From the NCBI RefSeq assembly GCF_004120195.1, contig NZ_SCHN01000005.1, positions 248,001-312,000 on the forward strand: 64,000 nucleotides of DNA, in the 5' to 3' direction. This DNA is from Enterovibrio baiacu (lineage in GTDB: Bacteria; Pseudomonadota; Gammaproteobacteria; Enterobacterales; Vibrionaceae). The stretch's first letter is position 1. Each line of letters opens with the position of its first letter. Below, in pieces: positions 9,399 through 19,163 of this stretch. The notes below the pieces were generated by a model. It was not told the origin of the DNA and ran no database searches. It saw nothing but the letters and a program-made list of their open reading frames with translations. Both the position numbers and the translations under genes were made by a program.

Positions 9399-9765
9399 GC
9401 TCGCACTCCTTTGTGTTGGCTTTCGCTCAAACGTTTACGCTGGCATGCCGACATTTGCGATTTCAAACAGGGCGCTATGTGTTCACTCACTGCACTCTGA
9501 AATCCAAGCAATCCAACGTTCAGTCGATAAAATTGTTCCTTTTTCCTACTCACTCCCCCGCCATCAAAATGTTAATGATTGGTTAATTTTCGAACCAGAA
9601 CATTCCATTTATGGCATAGAAAAACCAAAATTCAAGCCTTGACTATAAAAATCGAGATCATTAGTCTCATATTTCAATGTTTGAGATTTTGTGATTTCAG
9701 ATGGTATTGAGCAAATTCCGCCTGCTTTTTACGGCATGGATAGACAGTGAGGGAGAGTGAAAAAG
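9399..9765. promoter_or_regulatory. Divergent promoter region between TRAP operon and GMC gene
   Basis: A 367-bp AT-rich gap without a convincing gene. It holds ATTCCATTTAT at 9602-9612, shared with the IclR gene's own upstream region, and a plausible plus-strand promoter near 9638: TTGACT, 17 bp, then TAGTCT. This fits coordinated control of the TRAP importer and the oxidoreductase by the nearby IclR protein, which is inference. Confidence 0.45.
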
Positions 9766-11373
9766 ATGGGACTATCTTCAAATCATTACGATTTTATTGT
9801 TGTGGGTGCGGGCTCTGCGGGGTGTGTGCTTGCCAATCGTTTGTCCGAAAATCCTTCCATTCGCGTGTTATTGATCGAAGCAGGCGGCAAGGACAACAAT
9901 CCCTGGTTGCATATTCCCGTCGGGTATTTCAAGACGATGCATAACCCAAAAACAGATTGGTGTTATGTCACTGAGCCTGATCCCGGTATTAATTCACGCC
10001 AACTTCAATGGCCACGAGGGAAAGTGCTCGGCGGATCAAGTGCGCTCAATGGTTTGTTGTATGTGCGCGGACAAGCGGAAGATTACGACCACTGGGCAGC
10101 ATTGGGGAATCAAGGCTGGTCGTACAAAGAAATCCTGCCCTACTTCAAAAAATCAGAAGACCAAGAACGCGGATCAGATGATTTTCACGGGGTAGACGGC
10201 CCGCAAAAAGTCAGTGATTTACGCCTACGTCGCCCTATCGCAGACCATTTTATCAACGCTGCGATCAAGCTAGGTATCCCTTACAACCCTGATTGCAACG
10301 GTGAGGTTCAAGAGGGCGTTGGGTACTTCCAGCAAACGGCGCATAAAGGGTTTCGTTGGAGTACAGCAAAGTCTTTCTTACGCCCCGCTAAACATCGAGA
10401 AAACCTCGATATTCTCACCCAACACCATGTGTCGAAAGTGCTGTTTGATAACGACACTGCCATCGGTGTGGAAGTGCTCAAAGACAACAAAAAACAGAAG
10501 ATCATGGCACATCGCGAAGTGATTTTAAGCGCGGGTGCCATTGGTTCGCCGCAGTTGCTTCAACTCTCAGGGATTGGCCCTGCTTCTCTGCTCAATGAGC
10601 TCAATATCCCTGTTTTACATGACCTGCCGGGCGTGGGTGAAAACTTGCAAGATCACCTGCAAGTAAGATTGGTGTTTAAAACCAGTGAACGTACGCTTAA
10701 TGATGAATTAAACAGCCTTGTAAAACGCGCCATGGTGGGACTGCAATATCTCTTTACGCGCACTGGCCCTCTGACATTGGCCGCAAGCCAAGTGACTATT
10801 TTCACCCAATCTTCTTCCCATTTGACGCGGCCAGATATTCAATTTCATATGCAACCCCTTAGTGCCGATAAGCCCGGAGATGGCGTGCACCCTTTTTCTG
10901 CGTTTACTTCGTCCGTGTGTCAACTTCGCCCTTACAGCCGAGGAAACGTGAAAATCACGTCAACAGATCCACTCGCTCACCCCTCGATACAGCCTTGTTA
11001 TCTTTCTGATGAACGCGACCAAGCCGTGATCATCAATGCCATAAAAGTGGCACGAAATATCGCGAATACACCGCCCCTTTCGGAGCACATACTCAGCGAA
11101 TATGTACCGGGAGAAAAATACCAAACCGACGAAGAATTACTGGTGGCGGCGAGAGAGTACAGCCAAACCATTTACCACCCCACGAGCACGTGCAAAATGG
11201 GCATTGATGACATGTCGGTCGTGAACCCAAGACTGCAGGTTTATGGCGTGAAGAATTTACGTGTTGTGGATGCGTCGATCATGCCAGTGATTGCCTCAGG
11301 CAACACCAATGCACCCACCATTATGATCGCCGAAAAAGCATCAGAAATGATTTTGGAAGATAACCCTGTGTAA
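9766..11373 (+). CDS. GMC-family FAD-dependent alcohol/choline dehydrogenase-like oxidoreductase
   Basis: About 535 residues, normal for GMC enzymes. The FAD dinucleotide motif VVGAGSAGCVLANRL is at the N-terminus, GKVLGGSSALNGLLYVRGQ near residue 88 is the first GMC signature, and GAIGSPQLLQLSGIGP the second. The C-terminal active site has HPTSTCKMG (His) and SGNTNAPTIM (Asn). The ATG at 9766 has GGGAG 10 bp upstream; a GTG 9 bp earlier is too close to it. The family oxidises primary alcohols to aldehydes. Divergence from a TRAP operon suggests it acts on the imported compound, which is not identifiable from sequence. Confidence 0.94.
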   Translation: MGLSSNHYDFIVVGAGSAGCVLANRLSENPSIRVLLIEAGGKDNNPWLHIPVGYFKTMHNPKTDWCYVTEPDPGINSRQLQWPRGKVLGGSSALNGLLYVRGQAEDYDHWAALGNQGWSYKEILPYFKKSEDQERGSDDFHGVDGPQKVSDLRLRRPIADHFINAAIKLGIPYNPDCNGEVQEGVGYFQQTAHKGFRWSTAKSFLRPAKHRENLDILTQHHVSKVLFDNDTAIGVEVLKDNKKQKIMAHREVILSAGAIGSPQLLQLSGIGPASLLNELNIPVLHDLPGVGENLQDHLQVRLVFKTSERTLNDELNSLVKRAMVGLQYLFTRTGPLTLAASQVTIFTQSSSHLTRPDIQFHMQPLSADKPGDGVHPFSAFTSSVCQLRPYSRGNVKITSTDPLAHPSIQPCYLSDERDQAVIINAIKVARNIANTPPLSEHILSEYVPGEKYQTDEELLVAAREYSQTIYHPTSTCKMGIDDMSVVNPRLQVYGVKNLRVVDASIMPVIASGNTNAPTIMIAEKASEMILEDNPV

Positions 11374-11473
11374 TCTGAAGATTCGGACGCCTCTCACTCG
11401 CGGGAGGGAAACGGACTAAGCGTGCAATCGGCGATGCGAGCAAAAGAAATTGACCCAACATCGCCGTCGCCGT

Positions 11474-12241
11474 TTACTCGTCGATGATTCCAAACTCAGC
11501 CACTGCCAACCGCTGCGCAGCACGGCGCATGAGTGGCAAGTACTGCCTTAGTTCCTCTGTCGTTTTGCGGGCAGAAGGGGCATGCACGGCCACCGTAAAT
11601 GCAACTCGGTTATCGTTGTTGATCACAGGCACAGCCAAGGCGACCATGTCATCAAGAAACTCACCAGTGTCCATGCCGACACCATCTTCGGCGATCTTCG
11701 CTAAATGGGTTTCCAATTGATCGATATCCGTGATGGTTTGTGCAGTTTCACGGGTGAGGTTCATGCTTTTGAGCAGACGTTTACGCGCTGACGCTTTCAT
11801 GTCCGCAAGGAACAACTTGCCCGATGCGGTGCAATGCAACGGATAGTGCGCACCGACAGGCAAGTGAATGCGATACGGCCAGTTGGTCTCGACACGTTCT
11901 AAATACAGAATTTCATACCCATCCAGAATAGTCAGGTTACAGGTTTCCCCTATCTCATCTGAAAGCTCTTTAAGAATGGTGTAACGGTGCGCATTGATGG
12001 AGGAGTTCTTTAACGTGTCTCGAGCAAGACTGCGTAATCGTGGGCCGGCGGTAAAACGTTTCCCATCAAGCTCCCGTTGCAATAGCCCTTCCTCTTCAAG
12101 CTGCTGAGCGATGCGATGCACGGTTTGTTTTGGTAAATCTAGCTCTTCAGCCAGATAAACACTGGAGAGCGGTTTGTCGGCCTTCACTATTTTTTCTAGG
12201 ATATGAAAGCCACGAATAAGCGTTGATTGTGTTTCCTTCAT
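11474..12241 (-). CDS. IclR-family transcriptional regulator
   Basis: A 255-residue IclR protein. The start MKETQSTLIRG at 12241 follows AAGGGTAG; an in-frame extension lacks a ribosome site. Residues 1-65 form the winged helix (SVYLAEELDLPKQTVHRIAQQLEEEG). The rest is the ligand-binding domain, with YPLHCTASGKLFLAD and GVGMDTGEFLDDMVALAVPV as family landmarks. It is tail-to-tail with the GMC gene. The shared ATTCCATTTAT motif upstream of both suggests autoregulation plus control of the TRAP/GMC locus. Confidence 0.93.
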   Translation of the reverse strand: MKETQSTLIRGFHILEKIVKADKPLSSVYLAEELDLPKQTVHRIAQQLEEEGLLQRELDGKRFTAGPRLRSLARDTLKNSSINAHRYTILKELSDEIGETCNLTILDGYEILYLERVETNWPYRIHLPVGAHYPLHCTASGKLFLADMKASARKRLLKSMNLTRETAQTITDIDQLETHLAKIAEDGVGMDTGEFLDDMVALAVPVINNDNRVAFTVAVHAPSARKTTEELRQYLPLMRRAAQRLAVAEFGIIDE

Positions 12242-12340
12242 TCTACCCTTCCGTTTGTCGTTTGTTCTTTGTAGGAACGTGGAAAATGAAACATCAAAGT
12301 ATCTTGATTTTATTAAGTACGAATCAAAACCGCCAACCAA

Positions 12341-12360
12341 ATTCCATTTATTGAGACATT
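12341..12360. promoter_or_regulatory. Candidate IclR operator (ATTCCATTTATTGAGACATT)
   Basis: Lies about 100 bp upstream of the IclR start. The first 11 bases, ATTCCATTTAT, recur exactly at 9602-9612 between the TRAP operon and GMC gene. Two copies at the two promoters of one locus suggest a shared binding site. Only two copies are seen, so the call is tentative. Confidence 0.4.
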
Positions 12361-12401
12361 GAGTCCTGAATAGTCTTAATATTTATGTTTCGAAGCGGAC
12401 A

Positions 12402-13808
12402 TTACGCATCAATCAAGTTCTTCATCCACTTTCGAGAGCGGAGGCGATAGGTACAAGATCCCCATTTAAACACGGCTTCAAGGAAGAACATGGCAAATAC
12501 CCATTGCGGTGGGAAGCCCAACCAAATCGCCCCAATGGCCGCGAGTGGTATGCCAAAGAACCATTGCGTGAACATGTCTTGATACAGGCAGAACTTCACG
12601 TCACCGCCCGCTCTGAGCACACCCACCACGAGCACGGTAGGCAATGATCTCAGCATATTGCCCACGCAGAGAATGCCAAAAAAGGTCTCGGTCAGCGCAC
12701 GGGTTTCGCCTTCCAACGCAGTGAACAAATTTAGAATGGGAACACTGAATGTATATAAAACAATGGATGTCGTCATGGTCACGACAATCGCCACCACCAC
12801 CAAGGTAATGGCTTGGTAATACACGGCATCAAACCGCTTAGCACCAAGTTGATTGCCAACGAGCACCCCCGACGCATTGGCGATGCCCACCAATAAACTT
12901 AATGAAATGGATTCAATCGGTGTCATCACAGACAGTGCAACCAAGCCCGCTTCTCCGGTTTGGCCCATGATTGCGGTATATGCGAACAACCCGCCCGCCC
13001 AAGCCAAGAAATTGAACGTGGTCGGCATCGAAAGAGAGAGGAAATGTCGAACACGGTCTTTGGTCATCACACTGACAACATCTGACATCTTGAAGGACAA
13101 GAGATGCGCTTTGAATCGCAGGTAAATACATAGTGCTAACGCTTCAATAATGCTCGCGGTAAGCGTACCAATAGCAGCACCTTGAATCCCCAAAGCAGGA
13201 AATCCCCAGTGACCAAAGATCAGTATCCAGTTAAACAGCACATTCAACACAATACCTAGCGCGCTGAACACAGTGCTCACCATGGGTTCATGCACCGATC
13301 GTAAACCTGCCGCCACGCTGCTGATGTATGCCAAGGACAACATACTGAAAGAAGTGATCATCAAGTAATCACTGCCCTGTGCGATAACCTGCTTCGAATC
13401 ACTGGCCAGCATCATGATGTACTCAGGGAAAAGGGTAAACGTCGTGATAATTAAAAGTGCTGCAACAAGCGCGGTAGCCCAAGCCAACGCCACACTTTCG
13501 CGTACGCCCTTTTTGTTTCCCGCTCCCCAGTATTGCGCGGTAAGCAAAGCACCACCGGTGGTCACCCCGCCAATCAGAATCGTCACCACAAACAATGCAC
13601 GGCTTGAAACACCGATGGCTGCAATGTCCGTTTCACTCAATTGTCCCATCATCATCACATCCACCAGCCCTTTACTGGCAAACAAAATACTTTGAAGCGT
13701 AATGGGTAGCGCTATGGTGAAGAGCTTTCGGAGGAAATCCCCCTTAGAATGCTGATAAATTTGAGAAAGTACCGTCAAGCGACCCCCGACATTAGAACAA
13801 TTAGTCAT
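12402..13808 (-). CDS. MATE-family multidrug/metabolite exporter
   Basis: A 468-residue protein with 12 predicted membrane helices in two repeats, the MATE architecture. Landmarks are ALPITLQSILFASKGLVDVMMMGQL near residue 35, QYWGAGNKKGVRES, and the second-half NQLGAKRFDAVY. These proteins exchange sodium or protons for cationic drugs or metabolites. The ATG used has no clear ribosome site, so a start a few codons inside is possible. It stands alone between the IclR gene and an orphan. Confidence 0.92.
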   Translation of the reverse strand: MTNCSNVGGRLTVLSQIYQHSKGDFLRKLFTIALPITLQSILFASKGLVDVMMMGQLSETDIAAIGVSSRALFVVTILIGGVTTGGALLTAQYWGAGNKKGVRESVALAWATALVAALLIITTFTLFPEYIMMLASDSKQVIAQGSDYLMITSFSMLSLAYISSVAAGLRSVHEPMVSTVFSALGIVLNVLFNWILIFGHWGFPALGIQGAAIGTLTASIIEALALCIYLRFKAHLLSFKMSDVVSVMTKDRVRHFLSLSMPTTFNFLAWAGGLFAYTAIMGQTGEAGLVALSVMTPIESISLSLLVGIANASGVLVGNQLGAKRFDAVYYQAITLVVVAIVVTMTTSIVLYTFSVPILNLFTALEGETRALTETFFGILCVGNMLRSLPTVLVVGVLRAGGDVKFCLYQDMFTQWFFGIPLAAIGAIWLGFPPQWVFAMFFLEAVFKWGSCTYRLRSRKWMKNLIDA

Positions 13809-14003
13809 CCAATATTGCGCAGACGTTCAATACACAGCGCACAGTTGTCCCTGCCAAACAAAGAGGTTTGCTGGCGAATAAATGCGTTTTAGATAGGAAC
13901 GATATCAGACGAGTGATGGTCGCCCGTCTTGTATGAATGTGTTACGAGCACCACGCGGTATGTGAGACGACCAAACTCCGCGCGTAAAAGGAGAAAGGCA
14001 TCG

Positions 14004-14288
14004 TTACTTCACTCGGAGTATGCAGTGCTCGGCATTCCCGACAGTAAAATTAATAGATTGAGAGAGCTTGAGTTGGTTGAGTTCATCGATCATGTACTCA
14101 GAGTAGTTTTGGCGTCTCATCCATTGCATGGGTTCAGAAAAGCTGTCTTCGCTGACAACAAAGGCTTCATTTTTTAACGTGCTTTCTCGCACATTTACAA
14201 TCCACATTCTCTCTCTAAACTCGCTGGATTGTTTCAATTTTCCAGCCAATTTCTGATTCATGGATCGGAAGAAGTGTCTTACCGTCAT
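14004..14288 (-). CDS. Hypothetical 94-residue protein
   Basis: I do not recognise this protein. Support for a real gene is TAGGAGAG placed 6 bp before the ATG and sensible soluble composition. The N-terminus is basic (MTVRHFFRSMNQKLAGKLKQ), the middle holds VNVRESTLKNEAFVVSEDSF, and the C-terminus is short beta-like (INFTVGNAEHCILRVK). No signal peptide or membrane segment. Neighbours are a MATE exporter and a DUF2339 gene, neither of which explains it. Confidence 0.6.
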   Translation of the reverse strand: MTVRHFFRSMNQKLAGKLKQSSEFRERMWIVNVRESTLKNEAFVVSEDSFSEPMQWMRRQNYSEYMIDELNQLKLSQSINFTVGNAEHCILRVK

Positions 14289-14529
14289 GCGTCTCTCCTA
14301 AGAATGAACTTACTCATGATGCTCAATGCCATGCAACATTTATCTTGGCATTTTCATCAACACTTCTACAGAATAAATACCCTGCATTTTGTTTCAAACA
14401 GTAAATTTTGGAGACGAGATATGGACACATCAATGGCGACATTTCGACCGCTCAATCTCATCAATAGACGCTATGGAAGCCCCATGGTTGGTCACATTTC
14501 GTACACAGCGTTTGCGACTGCTCTATACA

Positions 14530-17454
14530 TTAGGTTGTCGGCTTTTCAGAGACCGATTTGTTTAATTTTTGGAAAAGCCAGCCCAACCCAATCAACGAGG
14601 CCCCTAAACCAAGGAAACTGATCGCGCGCCAGAAACCGTCCAAAGAACTGACATCCCACAAGAACACTTTCACCGCGACGAGCGCAAGTAACACAAGACC
14701 CACACGCTGTGCATGCAATGCTTGACGTGTAACGCCGACCCACGTCAGAGAGCCACCCACCACGAGACCCGCAACTGAATAACTGAACAGCTCCGCCATA
14801 CTGGTGGAATTGAAGATAGTCATGGACGATGGTTGCCAGAAATGGCGTATCGACATGCCCAACCAAATCCCTGCCAAGGCGAGCCCTGCCCCTGCGTAAA
14901 TGCGCACAGGGATCCGTAACGCACTCAAGCGGTAAAAATACGCACCAAACAACACAGCAGCAGGCATTAACCAACCCAACGTCAGCATGTTAAATACTGG
15001 CCATTCACTGGCTGATACGTGATCATGAATCAATGGTGATTCCAGCGTGTTGAGTAGCACTTCAAACGCGACGAACGCCATTAACAGTAAGTAGCCATAC
15101 CCGCGATACACCAGCGAGAGCTTATCGGCAAATTGGCTGCGATAGCCATAAACCAAGGCCATCACGAGTGCTTGGTTGGCGTACACAATGGAAGACGTAA
15201 AATCGATGTCGGTGACATACCCGTAACTGCCTGTCAGCCAATAGTTGGTTTGGGTGAACAAGGCCACAAGAAACACATGCAAGAATGCCCCTTCAAACCA
15301 GCTAGCAATGTCTGATTGTGTATTGCGCAGTACGACCCTTGCGTATGCCAACAGCGCTAACGACGGCAAGTAGCTGAGAAGCACCCAGCTCCAATCGCCC
15401 CCATCTTGTGGCTGCCAATCTGGAATGAATGGCAAGAGTGTAAGGCGCACCACCAGCAAGCTCATTGCGACTTTTATGGCCCAATAGGCAGGACGGAAAA
15501 GGCCATATTGCGCTTGTAACGCCATCACCGCCACTTGCGCGGAAATCGCAAACGTCAATGTCGCATCATCAAACCAAACGAACGACAGCGCCAAGACCAT
15601 GCCATGAACACAGGCTGACACATCAGCCGTTAACGCGGATAGTCTCAGGCCGATTTGCACATACAGACCTGCGACCAAAGCGGTGAACATGCTCCAGAAG
15701 ACCAATTGTTCTGGCATATACACATCCACATACCCCAGCGTGAGTACAGTCATGGCAGGTGCAAGAACAATCAATAGAATGCGCGATGGAAGAGAACGAT
15801 CACCGCCTAAATACTGAGCTGCTGTGCGTAAGGCAACCAGCACGGTACTGACCCCTAGGCACATCAAAATCTCTCGAGCAGACAACCACCATTCAAACAC
15901 CTTCATGCCAAAAGACAGCATCAACAATGACACCGCGACGACCACAGACACACCTTGAAAGACCCTTGGTGCAATGCCTTTTCTAAGTGCTGGAAGCCAC
16001 AGCGTAACGATGAGAAATCCATAGAGATAAAGCATCTCAATGCCAGACATGGCATCAAATTGCTCTGTTGACCAAAACAGCAACAACACCATCGCTATCG
16101 ACATGACAACAGGATGATGGGTTAGTGCGGTTTGGCCATGGCGATAACGGACATCAAGCAACCAACCCAAACGCGGCACGGCAAACAACACATAAAGCGT
16201 GAAGGTCAGGAAGACGGACAGCCACACAAACAGCTGTGTTTGCGGCACGGCTTCAATCAATATCACCATCCAAAGCACATGCGGCACAGCAATACTGAGG
16301 GCTAACCACGCATGCTTTACGCGTTGCATCAATACGGTTCCCGCCAGCGTAATCGCCGCGATATAGCCGCCCAGTAGGAAGTAATTCGGATCGGTACCGC
16401 CAATCCAAAACGGCGCGGAATAACCCCCAACCAGCCCTAGCACGGCCATTAAAGGGCCTTGACGTAATGATAAAGCAAGGCTCGAAAACGCTGCGGTGGC
16501 GAGGATCACTAAGGAGGTGGTGGGGGCGAGCATTTGATAAACGACAAATGCGAAGATCACGGTGCAATAGATGCCCGTTAACCCAGTGCCTGTAATGGCA
16601 GCAGGCACATAAGAAAAACCTGACGACCGCTTACTTCGGGTTGCGTCTTTCTGCTCTCTGCGGTGAAACCATTCCCCCAAGGCGACAGTCAATGCGGAAA
16701 GCGCAAAGGCGATAGCGACACGCATAATGGGTGAAAACTCGATGCGGCTACCGATGACTTGAACCAAGTATCCACCGCCGATGAGCATCGCAATCGCACC
16801 CACCCAGACCAGCCAGTTCTCTTTAAAACTCGAGACCAGTTTTCTCAGCCCACGGTCAAAGACAGTATCAAGATCATCATTGGTACGTGTGGGTGTTCGA
16901 CCGTGTGAACTTTTAGCAGCATCAGAAGCGGGAGAATGAGTTTCAGATTGTGCAGAAGGTGTAGCGACGGATGGCTGAACCACAGGCGTTGCATTGATTG
17001 TCGCGCTTTTAACGGCGAGATAATGGGAAGGCGTCGTATGTCTTACTGGCGTGGTCGTTGATGAATCAACTTGCTCGTCGTTTAACGATTCATCGGTCGC
17101 CTTATCACTCCTTTCCGCGATAGCAGATTCAGGGTTGGTGGCACTCGAAGGCTGTAAATTTGAATGAGAAGCGCTTGTTTGCGTTGCGCTTGGGCGGACG
17201 GTTGCTGATTGATGCTCTCTTGGTTGAGAAGCGCTGACAGGCGCATACCCAGATTCAGATAAAGTAGCATCGTGTAGCGCCGCTTTAAGATCTGACAGTT
17301 CCTTTTCCAGTCTAAACGTACGGTTTGACGCCTTTATCGCGACAAATATGGCAACGGCTGCCAAGACAAACGAAACAAACGTTAACAACGACCTTCTCCC
17401 TAAAGCACCTTCCCTTGCAAACAGGCGATATGCTATCGCAAAAGGAGGCGGCAT
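14530..17454 (-). CDS. DUF2339 large polytopic membrane protein
   Basis: A 974-residue DUF2339 protein. An N-terminal membrane helix is followed by a short coil (RLEKELSDLKAALHDA) and a low-complexity Ser/Thr/Ala linker to about residue 185. Then come roughly 25 hydrophobic helices. The first, ENWLVWVGAIAMLIGGGYLVQ, is characteristic of the family, as are the motif RYHGQTALTHHP and the late LFLWDVSSLDGFWRAISFLGLG-like segment. Function is unknown; envelope or surface roles have been proposed for relatives. The first ATG lacks a good ribosome site, and an internal TTG near 17390 is possible. Confidence 0.87.
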   Translation of the reverse strand: MPPPFAIAYRLFAREGALGRRSLLTFVSFVLAAVAIFVAIKASNRTFRLEKELSDLKAALHDATLSESGYAPVSASQPREHQSATVRPSATQTSASHSNLQPSSATNPESAIAERSDKATDESLNDEQVDSSTTTPVRHTTPSHYLAVKSATINATPVVQPSVATPSAQSETHSPASDAAKSSHGRTPTRTNDDLDTVFDRGLRKLVSSFKENWLVWVGAIAMLIGGGYLVQVIGSRIEFSPIMRVAIAFALSALTVALGEWFHRREQKDATRSKRSSGFSYVPAAITGTGLTGIYCTVIFAFVVYQMLAPTTSLVILATAAFSSLALSLRQGPLMAVLGLVGGYSAPFWIGGTDPNYFLLGGYIAAITLAGTVLMQRVKHAWLALSIAVPHVLWMVILIEAVPQTQLFVWLSVFLTFTLYVLFAVPRLGWLLDVRYRHGQTALTHHPVVMSIAMVLLLFWSTEQFDAMSGIEMLYLYGFLIVTLWLPALRKGIAPRVFQGVSVVVAVSLLMLSFGMKVFEWWLSAREILMCLGVSTVLVALRTAAQYLGGDRSLPSRILLIVLAPAMTVLTLGYVDVYMPEQLVFWSMFTALVAGLYVQIGLRLSALTADVSACVHGMVLALSFVWFDDATLTFAISAQVAVMALQAQYGLFRPAYWAIKVAMSLLVVRLTLLPFIPDWQPQDGGDWSWVLLSYLPSLALLAYARVVLRNTQSDIASWFEGAFLHVFLVALFTQTNYWLTGSYGYVTDIDFTSSIVYANQALVMALVYGYRSQFADKLSLVYRGYGYLLLMAFVAFEVLLNTLESPLIHDHVSASEWPVFNMLTLGWLMPAAVLFGAYFYRLSALRIPVRIYAGAGLALAGIWLGMSIRHFWQPSSMTIFNSTSMAELFSYSVAGLVVGGSLTWVGVTRQALHAQRVGLVLLALVAVKVFLWDVSSLDGFWRAISFLGLGASLIGLGWLFQKLNKSVSEKPTT

Positions 17455-17564
17455 TTCCGAAACAGCAGAAGGCTTTTTCTATCAGTATCAATAAGTTTAC
17501 AAACCTGAGGGACATTCCGCAGTTTTCTGCAAACTTTCCAGCCACACCGTCATTGTGATACGCC

Positions 17565-17999
17565 TTAAGCGCGCCCTACCTGCTTGCTCATTCGAAAATA
17601 CGGAATCTCACCTTTATAGAACCGCTCGCCTTCCGCTTGCATGCCAAACCTATGATAGAGACCCATGGCCGTTTCTCTCGCGTCACACCAAAAGGTGCTG
17701 ACGCCTTCCTGTTTCATGTCAGCCAGTATTCTTTTCAACATGGCCGAACCAATTCCCTTCCCTTGATGCGCGTTTGAGGTGGCGAACTTTCTCAGGCGTG
17801 CTGTCCTCTCGTGAGCGTGGTTGGGTTCAGAAGAAAAATGTATCGACGCCACACAAACGATCTCGCCTTCTAGAAATGCGCCGTAGTGCAAAGCGTCTTC
17901 ATCGCCTTCCACTTTCGAAAATGCAGGCGGTTCATTCGGCCAAAGCACGTGATGGCGTAAAGGAAGTGTTTCTTGCCAACGGATTGGTTTGATTTCCAT
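17565..17999 (-). CDS. GNAT-family N-acetyltransferase
   Basis: A 144-residue GNAT protein starting MEIKPIRWQETLPLRHHVLWP at 17999 with GGGG upstream. The acetyl-CoA loop is NAHQGKGIGSAMLKRIL near residue 90 (Q-x-x-G-x-G/A type), preceded by RTARLRKFATS. C-terminal WCDARETAMGLYHRFGMQAEG is the usual GNAT end. The substrate is unknown. No operon partner. Confidence 0.88.
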   Translation of the reverse strand: MEIKPIRWQETLPLRHHVLWPNEPPAFSKVEGDEDALHYGAFLEGEIVCVASIHFSSEPNHAHERTARLRKFATSNAHQGKGIGSAMLKRILADMKQEGVSTFWCDARETAMGLYHRFGMQAEGERFYKGEIPYFRMSKQVGRA

Positions 18000-18290
18000 G
18001 TCTGATTTACCCCAGCAATCCCTCATAGTGTGATCAATATGGCTGAAATATGTAATGGAAACAACACCATATTGACCATGCCGTCAATACGTCTTTTCCC
18101 AAACAGTCGTTCACCGCAAAAATATGAACATACACACTTATGGCGCATGTTATTTCGCTGGATTTCAGAAAGTTAGGTGATAATCTCGCTGCATCAAACA
18201 CGCTGTCGGGCGTACCCTACAACTGGTGCCGATACCACCAAATGCCCGACAGCACCCCTCTCCAAATTGCCCAATCTTATCGAGGCCACC

Positions 18291-18707
18291 ATGGACGTTA
18301 AGTTTTTCGAAGACAACGCTGATCGCTCTCATGTACTTGATGTACTCACTCAGCTTCGCCCACACTTTTCGCAAGACGCACTCGCCGCACAAATCACAAG
18401 ACAACAGAAAAGTGGCTATCAACTCGCCTACGTGAAGTCAGACAACATTGTACTGGCAGTTGTGGGTTTTGAAATGCGTGAAAATCTTGCCTGGGGCAAG
18501 CATATTTATATCGATGATTTGGTGACAAACGAAAACCATCGCTCGCAAGGGGTGGGAAAAGCATTGATGGAATGGTTGAAAAACCACGCAGCAGAACACG
18601 ACTGCAAACAAATTCACGTTGATTCAGAAATCCAACGCTTCAAAGCACACATTTTCTATCAGCGAGAAGATTTTAAAACCATCGCGCACCATTTTGTGTT
18701 TGCGTGA
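18291..18707 (+). CDS. GNAT-family N-acetyltransferase
   Basis: A 138-residue GNAT. Start MDVKFFEDNADRS at 18291 has GAGG 8 bp upstream; the longer reading from 18177 has no such site and an unlikely N-terminus. The signature IDDLVTNENHRSQGVGKALMEWL contains the acetyl-CoA pyrophosphate loop, and HVDSEIQRFKAHIFYQRE closes the fold. It ends HHFVFA. The substrate is unknown. Divergent from the other GNAT gene, with no clear relation in sequence beyond the fold. Confidence 0.88.
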   Translation: MDVKFFEDNADRSHVLDVLTQLRPHFSQDALAAQITRQQKSGYQLAYVKSDNIVLAVVGFEMRENLAWGKHIYIDDLVTNENHRSQGVGKALMEWLKNHAAEHDCKQIHVDSEIQRFKAHIFYQREDFKTIAHHFVFA

Positions 18708-18760
18708 GAAGCGGGAAAAGCAAGAGAGCTTGATGAGTTTGCGAGGTAGCGGCGAGACGC

Positions 18761-18952
18761 TTAAACAAACTCATCAATGCTGCGAAGATGACGACGATCT
18801 GCCGATGCTCGGCGATCATAACCCGCATATTTACGGCGTTGCTTGCGTCGTTCAGACGGACGGCGTCGCTCCATGACGTAAACGCCATCGATGACTTTTG
18901 TCTCCAATACTGCATCTGCGTTGTCATTCGGACGATAACGTTTCAGCTTCAT
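18761..18952 (-). CDS. Small Arg-rich basic protein (63 aa)
   Basis: Unrecognised, but supported by GAAGGG upstream of the ATG. The N-terminus has ETKVIDGVYVMERRRPSERR and the rest is crowded with arginine (YDRRASADRRHLRSIDEFV). The charge suggests binding to RNA, DNA or ribosomes, but no family is seen. An imperfect terminator lies just upstream, so it has its own promoter. Small Arg-rich proteins of this look occur in vibrios. Confidence 0.6.
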   Translation of the reverse strand: MKLKRYRPNDNADAVLETKVIDGVYVMERRRPSERRKQRRKYAGYDRRASADRRHLRSIDEFV

Positions 18953-19007
18953 GGTCTGCCCTTCGATTCTCCAATATTTCTACATTCAATTCGTGCATCA
19001 ACCACCA

Positions 19008-19031
19008 CCAAAAAACCATGATGGTTTTTGG
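19008..19031 (-). terminator. Hairpin terminator between the MscS-type gene and the Arg-rich gene
   Basis: CCAAAAACCAT-type inverted repeat (stem about 11 bp around the centre at 19019) with A/T-rich arms. On the minus strand it ends transcription from the channel gene, which stops at 19164. Confidence 0.6.
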
Positions 19032-19163
19032 GGTTCTTCTGCCATTACGTATTAGAACGGCAGCATCAGAGAATATTTACAGCCTCTTTGCGCTTTTCGC
19101 CACGTTCAACACGATTAATGCGCAAAACTCTCATTTATGTGACAGTTTGTGGTTAAGAAACCC

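Noticed and set aside
14229-14621. Plus-strand 130-residue frame
   Set aside because: Overlaps two minus-strand genes, no ribosome site, odd composition.
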